In this document: in pieces, positions 1-7,709 of the stretch
Position numbering within the stretch: the first letter of the stretch is position 1
Layout: every line of letters starts with the position of its first letter
Source: Clostridium sp. chh4-2
GTDB taxonomy: Bacteria > Bacillota > Clostridia > Lachnospirales > Lachnospiraceae
Reading direction: 5' to 3'
DNA: 64,000 bases
NCBI RefSeq assembly: GCF_002899675.1
Contig: NZ_PKUU01000012.1
Span: 62,001-126,000, forward strand
Translations under genes and position numbers: made by a program
Notes under the pieces: model-generated
The model's input: the letters and a program-made list of their open reading frames with translations, nothing else
The model's database searches: none
Told to the model about the DNA's origin: nothing

Positions 1-827
1 ATAATAATCTGGGCGTTCTGCTTGAACGCGGGCAGAAGGAATTGAAGACGGAAAATCTGTATGCGTCCGATTATTTTGAGGGTCTGTGTAAACGGATGAG
101 ACAGTGGAATGAGGAAGGGCTTTTTATGAAAAGGGCTTTTGCAGGCACGGAAAACCGTCAGAATTATATTGCCACAGGCCAGGGATTCGGAAGCTTTTTA
201 AATCTTTCGGAAGTTTCTCTTTATAATATAGGACGCTATGTAAATTACGATATAGCCGCCGTCCAGCTTGCGCCAAGGGTGATGGATTCGGACAGCTGCA
301 ATATGGTATGGTGCATCGGAAGAGACAGCAAAGAACCGGAGCTTGCCATGGATGTCCTGAATTTAATGTTTATGGATTATGAAATATCGAAGATTCTCAC
401 ATATGGAGAGGAGGGCGTTGATTACAGTCAGGTCAACAGCCGGTTTGTTACCGCATGCAGCCAGAAGAGCGAAGAGGGGGCTGAACTGTGGCGGACAACG
501 GAGTGGGCGTGGCCGGTCAGTGTGCCCATTGAGCGGTGGATGGTCAATGGAGAAGATCTGGTGCAATATATTGAGTTTTGGGATGAGCCGGTGATTGAAT
601 CTTCTGCTATGGGATTTCTGTTCGATGCGTCCGAAGTGAGGACGGAAGTGGACGCCTGCCAGGCTGTGATCAACAAATATGAAAATCCGCTGTTATGCGG
701 GGAGTTGGACCCGGAAACGGCCATTCCAATGTTTCTGGAAGAGTTGGATAGGGCCGGTATCCAGCAGGTGATACAGGAAAAACAGCGCCAGCTGGATTTA
801 TTTAAAGAAAAACAACGCAATAATTAA
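1..827 (+). CDS. Sugar ABC transporter substrate-binding lipoprotein, C-terminal part (DUF3502), 5' truncated
   Basis: The reading frame is open from base 3 to the TAA at 825-827, so the window holds about the last 275 residues of a longer gene that begins upstream; the first visible start (TTG at 42) is internal. The text resembles the C-terminal half of large extracellular solute-binding proteins that end in a DUF3502 domain, in particular the stretch around YGEEGVDYSQV and the terminal helix ending in a Gln/Lys-rich tail. By family knowledge these are lipid-anchored binding proteins of oligosaccharide or complex-sugar ABC importers (about 500 residues). The signal peptide, lipobox and permease genes lie outside the window, so the substrate is unknown. 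A long palindrome (PalA) begins two bases after the stop codon. Confidence 0.75.
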   Translation, partial: NNLGVLLERGQKELKTENLYASDYFEGLCKRMRQWNEEGLFMKRAFAGTENRQNYIATGQGFGSFLNLSEVSLYNIGRYVNYDIAAVQLAPRVMDSDSCNMVWCIGRDSKEPELAMDVLNLMFMDYEISKILTYGEEGVDYSQVNSRFVTACSQKSEEGAELWRTTEWAWPVSVPIERWMVNGEDLVQYIEFWDEPVIESSAMGFLFDASEVRTEVDACQAVINKYENPLLCGELDPETAIPMFLEELDRAGIQQVIQEKQRQLDLFKEKQRNN

Positions 828-828
828 G

Positions 829-1026
829 GTTACGATTCACGGCCCCGGGGACCTCTGCCATCCGCTCCGGCTCCGACAGTCTATATGGCCTTTCCTGTTC
901 CGGTTTCGGGCATAAGCGCTTCTAAACGTGCAGAATTGCTAATGCCCTGCAAAGTCACAGGAAAGGCCGTATAGACTGCGGGAGCCGGACCGGACGGCAG
1001 AGGTCCCCCGGGCCGTGAATCGTAAC
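829..1026. repeat. Long palindromic repeat PalA, copy 1
   Basis: This is an imperfect inverted repeat of 198 bp. The outer ends are GTTACGATTCACGGCCC and its complement, and each arm is about 69 bp with only about five mismatches. Between the arms lies a core containing TTTCGGGCATAAGCGCTTC and AATTGCTAATGCCCTGCAAA, which recurs in the second copy at 27418-27705. Between the two copies the arm sequences differ at many positions, yet each copy's own arms still match. The element starts two bases after the stop codon of the upstream gene and may act as its 3' hairpin, but there is no U-tract typical of an intrinsic terminator. Confidence 0.85.
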
Positions 1027-1055
1027 TAATTAATGAAAAAAACGTAATATTCAAC

Positions 1056-1084
1056 TTGACAGCTGTTCCCATATGGAATATAAT
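1056..1084 (+). promoter_or_regulatory. Promoter of metY (consensus sigma-A type)
   Basis: TTGACA at 1056-1061 and TATAAT at 1079-1084 are separated by exactly 17 bp, a perfect consensus pair. Transcription would start near 1091, about 60 bases before the metY start codon. No T-box or SAM riboswitch signature is visible in the short leader. Confidence 0.85.
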
Positions 1085-1096
1085 CCCATTTAATAC

Positions 1097-1121
1097 AATT
1101 CATATTAAAATAATATGAATT
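1097..1121. promoter_or_regulatory. Palindrome in the metY leader, candidate operator
   Basis: AATTCATATTA, a 3-nt AAA spacer and TAATATGAATT form a perfect 11-bp-arm inverted repeat just downstream of the predicted transcription start. Its A/T-rich, symmetric form fits a repressor site for a sulfur-metabolism regulator better than a terminator, since no U-run follows. The regulator is not identifiable from this window. Confidence 0.5.
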
Positions 1122-1149
1122 AAATAAAACAAGATGAGGAGACACGAGT

Positions 1150-2460
1150 ATGGGAGAAAAAATTAAGAGAGCGGACAGAAAATTAAAATTTGAGACATTA
1201 CAGCTTCACGCAGGTCAGGAACTCCCGGACCCGGCTACCGGAGCCAGGGCGGTTCCGATCTACCAGACGGCATCCTACGTATTTGACAACTGCCGTCATG
1301 CGGCCGATCGGTTTAATCTGTCGGACGCAGGGAATATCTATGGAAGACTTACCAATCCTACGGAAGATGTGTTCGAACAGAGGATGGCATCTCTTGAAGG
1401 AGGCGTGGCCGCTCTTGCGGTGGCGTCCGGAGCCGCGGCCATCTCCTATACTTTCCAAAATCTTGCTCATGCGGGAGATCATATCGTAGCCGCTCAGAAT
1501 ATTTACGGCGGAACCTACAATTTCCTGGCTCATACATTTAAGGAATTTGGCGTGGAAACCACGTTTGTGGACCCTTTTGAGGAAGGGGCATTGGAAAATG
1601 CCATCAGAGAGAACACCAAGGCGGTCTTCATCGAAACGCTGGGCAATCCTAATTCAGATGTGGTGGATATCGAATATGCCGCCAAAGTGGCCCATTCCCA
1701 CCAGATTCCTCTTGTAATTGACAATACGTTCGGAACTCCTTATCTGATCCGTCCTATTGAATACGGCGCTGACATCGTGGTGCATTCCGCTACAAAGTTC
1801 ATCGGCGGCCACGGCACCACCTTAGGCGGAGTCATTGTGGACAGCGGCAGATTTGATTGGGAAGCGTCCGGCAAATTCCCGTCTTTGACGGAGCCGAATC
1901 CCAGCTATCATGGAGTCAGCTTCACAAAAGCTGCGGGAAAGGCCGCATTTGTGACCAAGATCCGCGCTGTGCTTTTAAGGGATACGGGGGCTACGCTGTC
2001 GCCGTTTCATGCATTTTTACTGCTTCAGGGGTTGGAAACATTGTCCCTCAGAGTGGAACGCCATGTGGAAAATGCGCTGAAAGTGGTTCAGTATCTGAAC
2101 GCTCATCCGATGGTGGAAAAGGTTCATCATCCATCTGTTACGGAAGATGAGAAACAAAAGGAGCTTTACCGGAAATATTTCCCGGGCGGAGGCGGTTCCA
2201 TCTTCACCTTTGAGATAAAGGGAGGCGAAGAAAAGGCCAGGGAATTTATCGATAATCTGGAATTATTTTCCCTTCTGGCCAATGTGGCGGATGTAAAATC
2301 CCTGGTGATTCATCCGGCTTCCACCACCCATTCCCAGCTGAACGAAGCGGAGCTTTTAGAGCAGGGAATCAAGCCCAATACCATACGTCTGTCCATCGGA
2401 ACCGAAAATATTTCGGATATCTTACAAGATTTAGACGAAGCATTTAAGTCGGTAGAATAG
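1150..2460 (+). CDS. metY: O-acetylhomoserine sulfhydrylase (O-acetylhomoserine aminocarboxypropyltransferase)
   Basis: This 436-residue protein is a full-length Cys/Met-metabolism PLP enzyme. It converts O-acetyl-L-homoserine plus sulfide (or methanethiol) to homocysteine (or methionine) in the cytoplasm. The PLP-binding lysine is K216 in the motif HSATKFIGGHGTT, and the C-terminal SLVIHPASTTH segment is the family's substrate-binding signature. The N-terminal FETLQLHAGQ and the length (about 430 residues, against about 380 for cystathionine gamma-synthase) support MetY over MetB/MetC. The start has a good site (GATGAGGAGACACG). It is monocistronic in appearance, with its own consensus promoter at 1056 and a palindrome in the leader that suggests repression by a sulfur-responsive regulator. 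Confidence 0.93.
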   Translation: MGEKIKRADRKLKFETLQLHAGQELPDPATGARAVPIYQTASYVFDNCRHAADRFNLSDAGNIYGRLTNPTEDVFEQRMASLEGGVAALAVASGAAAISYTFQNLAHAGDHIVAAQNIYGGTYNFLAHTFKEFGVETTFVDPFEEGALENAIRENTKAVFIETLGNPNSDVVDIEYAAKVAHSHQIPLVIDNTFGTPYLIRPIEYGADIVVHSATKFIGGHGTTLGGVIVDSGRFDWEASGKFPSLTEPNPSYHGVSFTKAAGKAAFVTKIRAVLLRDTGATLSPFHAFLLLQGLETLSLRVERHVENALKVVQYLNAHPMVEKVHHPSVTEDEKQKELYRKYFPGGGGSIFTFEIKGGEEKAREFIDNLELFSLLANVADVKSLVIHPASTTHSQLNEAELLEQGIKPNTIRLSIGTENISDILQDLDEAFKSVE

Positions 2461-2547
2461 CATTGTATATTCAGCTGTTTTATGTTAAAATCCAAATGGC
2501 ATTCAGTTGACATATAACGAAAATGGCAGAGATTTTATATGAAAGGA

Positions 2548-2578
2548 TTGTAACTGTTCAGCAGGTCTGCGCATTTAC
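2548..2578 (+). repeat. Truncated copy of repeat PalD
   Basis: These 31 bp match, in about 29 positions, one end of the structured repeat at 32317-32462 (reverse strand), beginning TTGTAACTGTTCAG and ending GCATTTAC. Only this end is present, directly in front of the ribosome site of the next gene, so it is a remnant or solo end that now forms part of that gene's leader. Confidence 0.6.
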
Positions 2579-2592
2579 AAAGGGTTTTAATC

Positions 2593-4356
2593 ATGGAGCA
2601 GCAACGTGAATTACGCAGCAGAAGAAAAAAAGATTCAAAAGGAAGCGTCATAGCGGCGGCAGCTGTATTGGCCGTTATTGTATTGCTGGCTTTGGCAGCT
2701 GTTGTATACGTTCAGATGGGAAAGAAATACAATTCGCTGTTCTTCCCCAACACGACGATTAACGGGATTGATGCTTCGGATAAAACCGTGGAAGAGGTAA
2801 AAGCGCTGATTGCGTCCGGCATTGACAGCTATGTGTTAACCATAAAAACGCGGGGAGACAAGACGGAAACAATTTCAAAAAATGATATCGGCCTCTATTG
2901 TGAATTCGACGGCACCCTGGAAGAAATTATCGCAGGGCAGAATACGAATGAATGGCTGAAACATAAAAAGAACACCACGGAATATGTGATCGATACGATG
3001 ATCGAATACGACCAGGATGCATTTGATAAAGCGGTAGAAGGTCTGGAGTGTCTGGATGAAGAGAAAATGGTTAAACCGGAAGACGCCCATCTGTCGGATT
3101 ATGTTCCCGGACAGGGATATACAGTGATTCCGGAGACAGACGGAACCCAGGCAGACCCTAAAGTGGTAAAGGAAAAGATATCGGAAGCGGTTATGAGCCT
3201 TAAAAATGAACTTGTATTAGAAGAAACAGGCTGCTACGCCAAAGCGGCTGTAACAAGTGAAGACGAAGCCCTTAACACCGCCGTTCAAAACCTGAATAAA
3301 TACGTGAACATGAAAGTGACTTACAAATTCGGAGATAAGCAGGAAGTGCTGGACGGTGAAACCATACACCAGTGGGTATCCGTCAACGCGGATTCCACTA
3401 TCGCTTTGGACACCGATCAGATAAAGGAATTTGTAAAACAGCTGGCTAAAAAATACGATACGGCCTATCAGCCAAAGACTTTAAAAACCAACTCAGGAAA
3501 GACGGTTAAAATCGTCGGCGGAAATTATGGATGGAGAATTAACCAGTCCGCAGAAACGGAGGCATTAACAGCCGTGCTCCGGTCGGGAGAGAGCCAGACC
3601 AGAGAGCCGGAGTATCTTCAGAAAGCGGCCAGCCACGGTGAAAATGACTATGGCAATACATATGTGGAGATCAATCTGACAGCGCAGCACATGTGGTTTT
3701 ATAAAGACGGAAAGATGCTGGCGGAAGCCGATTTTGTATCCGGCAACGAATCAAGAGGCTGGGCAACTCCTGCCGGAGCCTATCCGCTGACCTATAAACA
3801 GAGAAATGCCACGTTAAAAGGCGAAAATTACGCAACTCCTGTGGATTACTGGATGCCGTTTAACGGCGGAATCGGCCTCCACGACGCCGACTGGCGTAAT
3901 AAATTCGGCGGAACCATTTATAAAACCAACGGTTCCCACGGATGTGTAAACCTGCCGCCTTCTGTGGCGAAAACCGTTTATGAGAACATTTCAGCCGGAG
4001 ATCCGGTTCTCTGCTACCATTTGGAAGGCAGCGAATCAAAAGGCACTTCTACTGTGACACCGCCTGCGACAACACCTGCAGCCACTCAGCCGCAGACCAC
4101 TCCGGCAGTACCGGAAACTCCAGCCGTGCCTGAAACGTCGCCTGCAATCAGCACGCCTCCTGAAACGTCACCTGCGCCGGAGACCACCCCGTCGCAGCCT
4201 CAGACCACAGACGGAGGAGTCGGAGTCGTTACGGCTCCCGATACCACCACAGCGCCGCCGGATACGCAGCCTTCCACAGAAAATTCCCACCCCAAGGGCC
4301 CTGGAGAGCCGGGAGCAACAGCCCCGTCAAAACAGGAGAAGGGACCGGGGGTTTAA
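2593..4356 (+). CDS. Membrane-anchored L,D-transpeptidase with PG-binding domain
   Basis: This 587-residue cell-wall enzyme forms 3-3 peptidoglycan cross-links or attaches proteins to peptidoglycan. A Lys/Arg-rich N-terminus is followed by one membrane segment (about residues 18-43, Ala/Val/Leu-rich). Residues of about 50-340 resemble the VanW-associated peptidoglycan-binding (PG_binding_4) region. The YkuD catalytic domain covers about 350-475, with H430 in GLHDAD and the catalytic motif SHGCVNL holding H449 and C451. A roughly 110-residue Pro/Thr-rich tail follows, probably a wall-spanning or disordered segment. The ribosome site is weak (AAAGG at about 2579). The next gene begins one base after the stop, so the two are probably co-transcribed. 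Confidence 0.92.
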   Translation: MEQQRELRSRRKKDSKGSVIAAAAVLAVIVLLALAAVVYVQMGKKYNSLFFPNTTINGIDASDKTVEEVKALIASGIDSYVLTIKTRGDKTETISKNDIGLYCEFDGTLEEIIAGQNTNEWLKHKKNTTEYVIDTMIEYDQDAFDKAVEGLECLDEEKMVKPEDAHLSDYVPGQGYTVIPETDGTQADPKVVKEKISEAVMSLKNELVLEETGCYAKAAVTSEDEALNTAVQNLNKYVNMKVTYKFGDKQEVLDGETIHQWVSVNADSTIALDTDQIKEFVKQLAKKYDTAYQPKTLKTNSGKTVKIVGGNYGWRINQSAETEALTAVLRSGESQTREPEYLQKAASHGENDYGNTYVEINLTAQHMWFYKDGKMLAEADFVSGNESRGWATPAGAYPLTYKQRNATLKGENYATPVDYWMPFNGGIGLHDADWRNKFGGTIYKTNGSHGCVNLPPSVAKTVYENISAGDPVLCYHLEGSESKGTSTVTPPATTPAATQPQTTPAVPETPAVPETSPAISTPPETSPAPETTPSQPQTTDGGVGVVTAPDTTTAPPDTQPSTENSHPKGPGEPGATAPSKQEKGPGV

Positions 4357-4357
4357 T

Positions 4358-5092
4358 ATGGGAGAGTACATACATAACCATAACCGGTCGGTGATCAGCA
4401 GAGAAGATCTGTGGGATCTGATGAAGCAGCTTCATCCTGACCTGTCGAAAGAATCAATGGACTGGTTCGTATACAATTGCCAGGAACAGCACATCTTTAA
4501 ACGCATCGGCCGCAACATGTATACCCTGGCCGGAAGTGAACTGGATAAAGAGCGTTATGAACCGGAATATTCCGAGCTGTCCGCCAAAGCCATAGACCTG
4601 CTGGAAATGAAGAGACCCATCTCTTCATACCAGCTTTGGGACAGCCGGATGCTGGAAGAATTCCTTCCGTCCGGCGCCGGATTTCCCCATCTCGTGTTTG
4701 CGGAAGTATCAAAAGAGCAGATGGAGCCGGCATTTGAACATCTGCGCCGAAATCTGGACTGCAATGTCTGGCTGAAACCGGCTCATCAATATTTTAATAA
4801 ATATCTGGAAGGGGAGACGGTTGTCGTTCTCCCCCTTTCCTCCGAATCCCCGCGGCACAGAGATGATCCGCATAAGGTGAGGCTGGAAAAGATACTGGTG
4901 GATTTATTTGCAAATAAACTGCTTCTGGGATTGTTGGAAGAAGAGGAAAGACAGGCGTTTTATGAGGCCGCATTCCAGCTTTATCTGATCGACGAAAGTA
5001 CCCTTTTCAGATATGCAAGACGGCGTAACAAAGAAAAGGTTATACGGAAATTTATAAAAGAAAAAACAACGATCACCTTGCTCGGAGAGTAA
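4358..5092 (+). CDS. Uncharacterised protein, AbiEi/DUF6577-like with N-terminal winged helix
   Basis: This 244-residue soluble protein starts one base after the L,D-transpeptidase stop, so translation is probably coupled. The N-terminal 60 residues (SREDLWDLMKQL, FKRIGRNMYTL) read like the small winged-helix domain of AbiEi-type proteins. The middle (residues 70-165) and the segment around KVRLEKILVDLFANKLL resemble the nucleotidyltransferase-like AbiEi/DUF6577 group. Those proteins are known as antitoxins or repressors paired with AbiEii toxins, but no toxin gene follows here; the gene is followed by a palindromic composite and then a convergent gene. The function is unknown and the family assignment rests on recollection of motif style only. 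Confidence 0.55.
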   Translation: MGEYIHNHNRSVISREDLWDLMKQLHPDLSKESMDWFVYNCQEQHIFKRIGRNMYTLAGSELDKERYEPEYSELSAKAIDLLEMKRPISSYQLWDSRMLEEFLPSGAGFPHLVFAEVSKEQMEPAFEHLRRNLDCNVWLKPAHQYFNKYLEGETVVVLPLSSESPRHRDDPHKVRLEKILVDLFANKLLLGLLEEEERQAFYEAAFQLYLIDESTLFRYARRRNKEKVIRKFIKEKTTITLLGE

Positions 5093-5130
5093 GGTGGAGG
5101 AGTAAATCTTTGTTTAGTTAACTAAGAAAC

Positions 5131-5422
5131 GCCGGAAAGAAGGGGAAACCTGGGCGGGCGGCGGTAATGGAAACGGATAGGGGATTCGGGTTACGCCCCT
5201 AAGTGATACTAGGCCGCCAAGAGCGGAAAAAGGCAGCGCGGCGCCATTCACGATGAACTCTTTATGACTTCATCGTTCAGTGGCGCCTCAAATACTGATT
5301 CGGAATTCAGTATTTGGCTGCCTTTTTCCGCTCTTACCGACCAAGTATCACTAAGGGTCTGCACACGATCCCCTATCCGTTTCCATTACCGCCGCCCGCC
5401 CAGGTTTCCCCTTCTTTCCGGC
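5131..5422 (+). repeat. Long palindrome PalB, copy 1
   Basis: This 292-bp imperfect palindrome runs from GCCGGAAAGAAGGGG to its complement. The outer arms pair over about 60 bp, including GGAAACGGATAGGGGA with its complement at about 5371-5386. An asymmetric internal loop (TACGCCCCTAAGTGATACTA against AAGTATCACTAAGGGTCTGC) follows. The core stem GAGCGGAAAAAGGCAGC (5221-5237) pairs with 5317-5333 and carries two hairpins: a large one with GGCGCC ends and loop GAACTCTTTATGACTTC, and a small one, AAATACTGA/TCAGTATTT. The result is a junction-capped hairpin. Confidence 0.85.
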
Positions 5423-5664
5423 TGTTGCTTGGCTGGCTAAGGATAAAAAAGATTTGGTGGATTGTGGGTAATAAGTTTTTACATCAAGGGTGAAGGCTTT
5501 TCTGAAAATGCCTTGATGATTTAATGTAAAGGGTGAGGTCATTTTGCGAAATGCTTTGACGTTTAAAGTAAAACCCCAAGGCATTTCTGAAAATCCCCTA
5601 ATATTTGTGTAGATGAGCTATGTAAATATGATTCTACATAAATATCGATGCACTCATATTGTTT
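5423..5664. repeat. Mini-hairpin linker between PalB and PalC, copy 1
   Basis: The tract is A/T-rich and contains tandem small inverted repeats built on the unit TTTACAT-AAGGGTGAAGGC / GCCTTGA-TTTAATGTAAA (5476-5530), followed by degenerate versions to about 5600. The same units occur at 13920-14060, 24610-24745, 39790-39843, 42300-42445 and 44382-44478. No gene is seen. Confidence 0.75.
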
Positions 5665-5686
5665 TTAACCTGGCCAGCGAAAACCA

Positions 5687-6037
5687 GCACGGAATGGGGA
5701 GGCGGAACCGGAAGCCGAAGGTCAAAGGGGCTGTCCGGGCCGGGGAAGGAAGATGCAGCCGGATGGGATCGTATGGAACCCCTGTAGAACTACTTAGGCC
5801 CGTAAGGGCAGAACGAGGCAGGTAAAAACTGATTTCCGCCTCAGTTTTTAAAGCGCCTCTGAGCAGCGAAGTCATCAAGAGTTCACTGCGAATGGCGCTG
5901 GCCTGCCTCGTTCTGTCCTTACGGGCCTTAGTAGTTCTTAGGGGCGAATCCCGAATCCCATCCGGCTGCATCTTCCTTCCCCGGCCCGGACAGCCCCTTT
6001 GACCTTCGGCTTCCGGTTCCGCTTCCCCATTCCGTGC
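5687..6037 (+). repeat. Long palindrome PalC, copy 1
   Basis: This 351-bp imperfect palindrome has ends GCACGGAATGGGG and its complement, with TTAAC/GTTAA further out (5665, 6056). The outer arm, through GGAAGATGCAGCCGGATGGG, is matched almost perfectly on the other side. A loop region homologous to that of PalB (GCCCCTAAG type) and a core stem CAGAACGAGGCAGG/CCTGCCTCGTTCTG follow. The core carries a small hairpin (AAAAACTGA/TCAGTTTTT) and a larger one containing GAAGTCATCAAGAGTTC, the complement of the PalB loop motif. Confidence 0.85.
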
Positions 6038-6061
6038 GTACCTTTCCCAAACTCAGTTAAA

Positions 6062-7126
6062 TCACAATATAGTCAACTCTTTTGGGAAAGCGGTTAGATT
6101 TTGTTTGCCGTCCGGCGACAGCCAGATCATGTCTTCGATGCGGACTCCGAACTTGCCGGGGAGATAGATGCCCGGTTCCATGGTGATTACGTTTCCAACG
6201 GAAAGCAGATCTTTGCTTCCTTTGGAAGCCCTCAGGCCATCGTGGCAGATTAAGCCTACGGAGTGGCCGAGGCCGTGTCCGAACGTACCTTTATATGGGG
6301 TGGAGTCGATGACCGCGCGGGCGGCATTGTCCACTTCATCTCCGGTCTTTTTGGGGGCCAGTCCGTCGATGCCGGCAAGCTGGGCTTTTAGAACCAGATC
6401 GTAAACTTCTTTCATCTCGTCTGTCGCATATTCTAAGGCGAACGTTCGGGTCATATCGGAACAGTATCCGCCTATTTTAGCTCCAAAGTCCAGGGTGACA
6501 AAATCGCCGGGCTGCAGCGTCCTCGTTCCTGGAAATCCGTGGGGGAGGGAGGAATTGGGGCCGCTCAGGATGATGACCGGGAAGGCCAGTCCTTCTGCTT
6601 TATTTTTGTACAGCCGGTATACCATTTCCGCTACCAGATCCTGTTCCGTGACGCCGGGGCGTATCATGGGAAGGAGTTCTTTTAGAGACTGCTCTGCGAT
6701 CCGTTGGGCGCGGATCATGCATTCGATCTCTTCCGGCAGCTTTTGATGCCGGAGATTTTCTAAAAGGCCGTTGAGAAAAATAGCGGTGCAGGGAAGAGTC
6801 TCTGTGTAACGCCGAAACTGGCTGACTGTCAGAGTGTTGTTTTCAAGGGCCAGGGAGCTGAGTTTTAAGTCCTCCGCAAGTCGGCATATGATGGGGACGA
6901 AATCCCCATCGGCCTGCTCCAAATGAACACCTGATTCAGAAAAATGCTTCTGTGCCCCTTCAATGGTGCGGAAATCGGTAAAATACCAGCTTTCGCAGGG
7001 GGTGACCAGTAAAACGGCGCTGGCAAAAAAGTCTGTCAGGTAAAATAAGTTGGTGGAAGAGGTCACAAGCGCGGCCTCAATCCCTTCCCTTTTCAGAGCT
7101 TCCTGGAAAAGTTTTAGTTTCTTCAT
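6062..7126 (-). CDS. M24 family Xaa-Pro aminopeptidase/dipeptidase
   Basis: This 354-residue cytoplasmic metallopeptidase hydrolyses the bond before proline in peptides or dipeptides. It has an N-terminal creatinase-like domain (residues 1-125) and a C-terminal pita-bread domain. The dinuclear metal ligands are visible: D213 and D224 (TLDFGAK, CSDMTRTF), H284/H288 (GHGLGHSVG), E317 (TMEPGIY) and E331 (VRIEDM). The ribosome site GAGAAAGGAACC precedes the ATG. It is the last gene of the minus-strand operon that starts at 12309 and follows the ferredoxin gene by about 65 bases, so it may feed amino acids or modified peptides to the redox enzymes upstream. Its stop codon abuts composite element copy 1. 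Confidence 0.9.
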   Translation of the reverse strand: MKKLKLFQEALKREGIEAALVTSSTNLFYLTDFFASAVLLVTPCESWYFTDFRTIEGAQKHFSESGVHLEQADGDFVPIICRLAEDLKLSSLALENNTLTVSQFRRYTETLPCTAIFLNGLLENLRHQKLPEEIECMIRAQRIAEQSLKELLPMIRPGVTEQDLVAEMVYRLYKNKAEGLAFPVIILSGPNSSLPHGFPGTRTLQPGDFVTLDFGAKIGGYCSDMTRTFALEYATDEMKEVYDLVLKAQLAGIDGLAPKKTGDEVDNAARAVIDSTPYKGTFGHGLGHSVGLICHDGLRASKGSKDLLSVGNVITMEPGIYLPGKFGVRIEDMIWLSPDGKQNLTAFPKELTIL

Positions 7127-7190
7127 ATTATATGGTTCCTTTCTCGGTCCGGCAGAAAACCAGCCGGAACCCAGGTGTTCTGCATCGTTC

Positions 7191-7709
7191 CTAAATCTGC
7201 CGGCCGGCGATATCCCTTGCGGTTTCTGTTATGGAACCGGAACCGTGGGCGGCCTCGTATTCTTCTTCGGTAACCATGCGGAGGGCATTTGTGGGGCAGA
7301 CGCGGACGCAGGCGGGCTCCATTCCGTGTTGGAGGCGGAGATAGCAGCCGTTGCATTTCTCCATTTTTCCTTGGGCGTTGAAGGAGGGGGCTCCGAATGG
7401 ACAGGCCATGGAGCAGCTATGGCATCCGATGCAGTCGGTGGTGTCGAATATGGTCAGATCGGTTTCCGGGTCCTTTTTCAGGCAGCCTACCGGGCAGGCG
7501 GTGATGCAGGGAGCCGGTGAACAGTGCATGCAGGCTACGGAATAGTGGGTGAATACCGGTTTTTCGTCTTTGTGCTGCATTTCAAATATGGTGCGGAAAG
7601 GGGCATTTCCCGTTTTGGGATCATAGTCATTCTGATCCATGCATGCCACCGCACAGGCTCCGCAGGAACAGCAGAGTTCAGCATCAAAGTCCAGAATCAT
7701 TTTTTTCAT
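7191..7709 (-). CDS. Four-cluster 4Fe-4S ferredoxin subunit (DmsB/HycB-like)
   Basis: This 172-residue electron-transfer protein has sixteen cysteines arranged for four [4Fe-4S] clusters: CCSCGACAVAC, CMHCSPAPCITACPVGC, CIGCHSCSMACPFG and CNGCYLRLQHGMEPACVRVC. This is the electron-transfer subunit type that partners DMSO-reductase-family molybdoenzymes. I chose the ATG at 7709 because AAAGGAGATTTCC precedes it; a longer reading frame to 7733 has no such site. It overlaps the end of the molybdopterin oxidoreductase gene by 26 bases, which implies tight co-translation and complex formation. There is no Tat signal, so the complex is cytoplasmic. Confidence 0.92.
   Translation of the reverse strand: MKKMILDFDAELCCSCGACAVACMDQNDYDPKTGNAPFRTIFEMQHKDEKPVFTHYSVACMHCSPAPCITACPVGCLKKDPETDLTIFDTTDCIGCHSCSMACPFGAPSFNAQGKMEKCNGCYLRLQHGMEPACVRVCPTNALRMVTEEEYEAAHGSGSITETARDIAGRQI

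Larger units (their letters stand above)
5104..6060. repeat. Composite palindromic element, copy 1 (PalB + mini-hairpins + PalC)
   Basis: This stretch fills the gap between two convergent genes. It starts with AAATCTTTGTTTAGTTAAC, a boundary that recurs (inverted) at 42793-42811 and in weaker form at 14411-14428. It continues with PalB (5131-5422), an A/T-rich linker with three small hairpins (5423-5664) and PalC (5687-6037), and ends in GTTAA two bases before the stop codon of the M24 peptidase gene. The copies at 13470-14428 and 41871-42811 have the same parts in the opposite orientation. No protein gene is supported inside it. Confidence 0.85.

Noticed and set aside
1027..1149. SAM riboswitch or T-box in front of metY
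   Set aside because: The leader after the promoter is only about 60 bases and has just a simple palindrome.
4358..5092. Antitoxin half of an AbiE toxin-antitoxin pair
   Set aside because: The protein resembles AbiEi-type sequences, but no AbiEii-like toxin gene is adjacent on either side.
5423..5600. CRISPR array
   Set aside because: The repeated units are degenerate hairpins of differing length without regular spacers, and no cas gene is present.
5613..5825. Open reading frames inside PalC/PalB arms on both strands (also 5654-5971, 13470-13694, 13657-13866, 41864-42262, 41902-42093)
   Set aside because: They are caused by the G/C-rich palindromic arms, which give similar peptides on opposite strands; there is no ribosome site, and frames are not preserved between copies.
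5104..6060. Retron or diversity-generating element
   Set aside because: Long inverted repeats and conserved loops recall retron RNA, but no reverse transcriptase gene lies near any copy.
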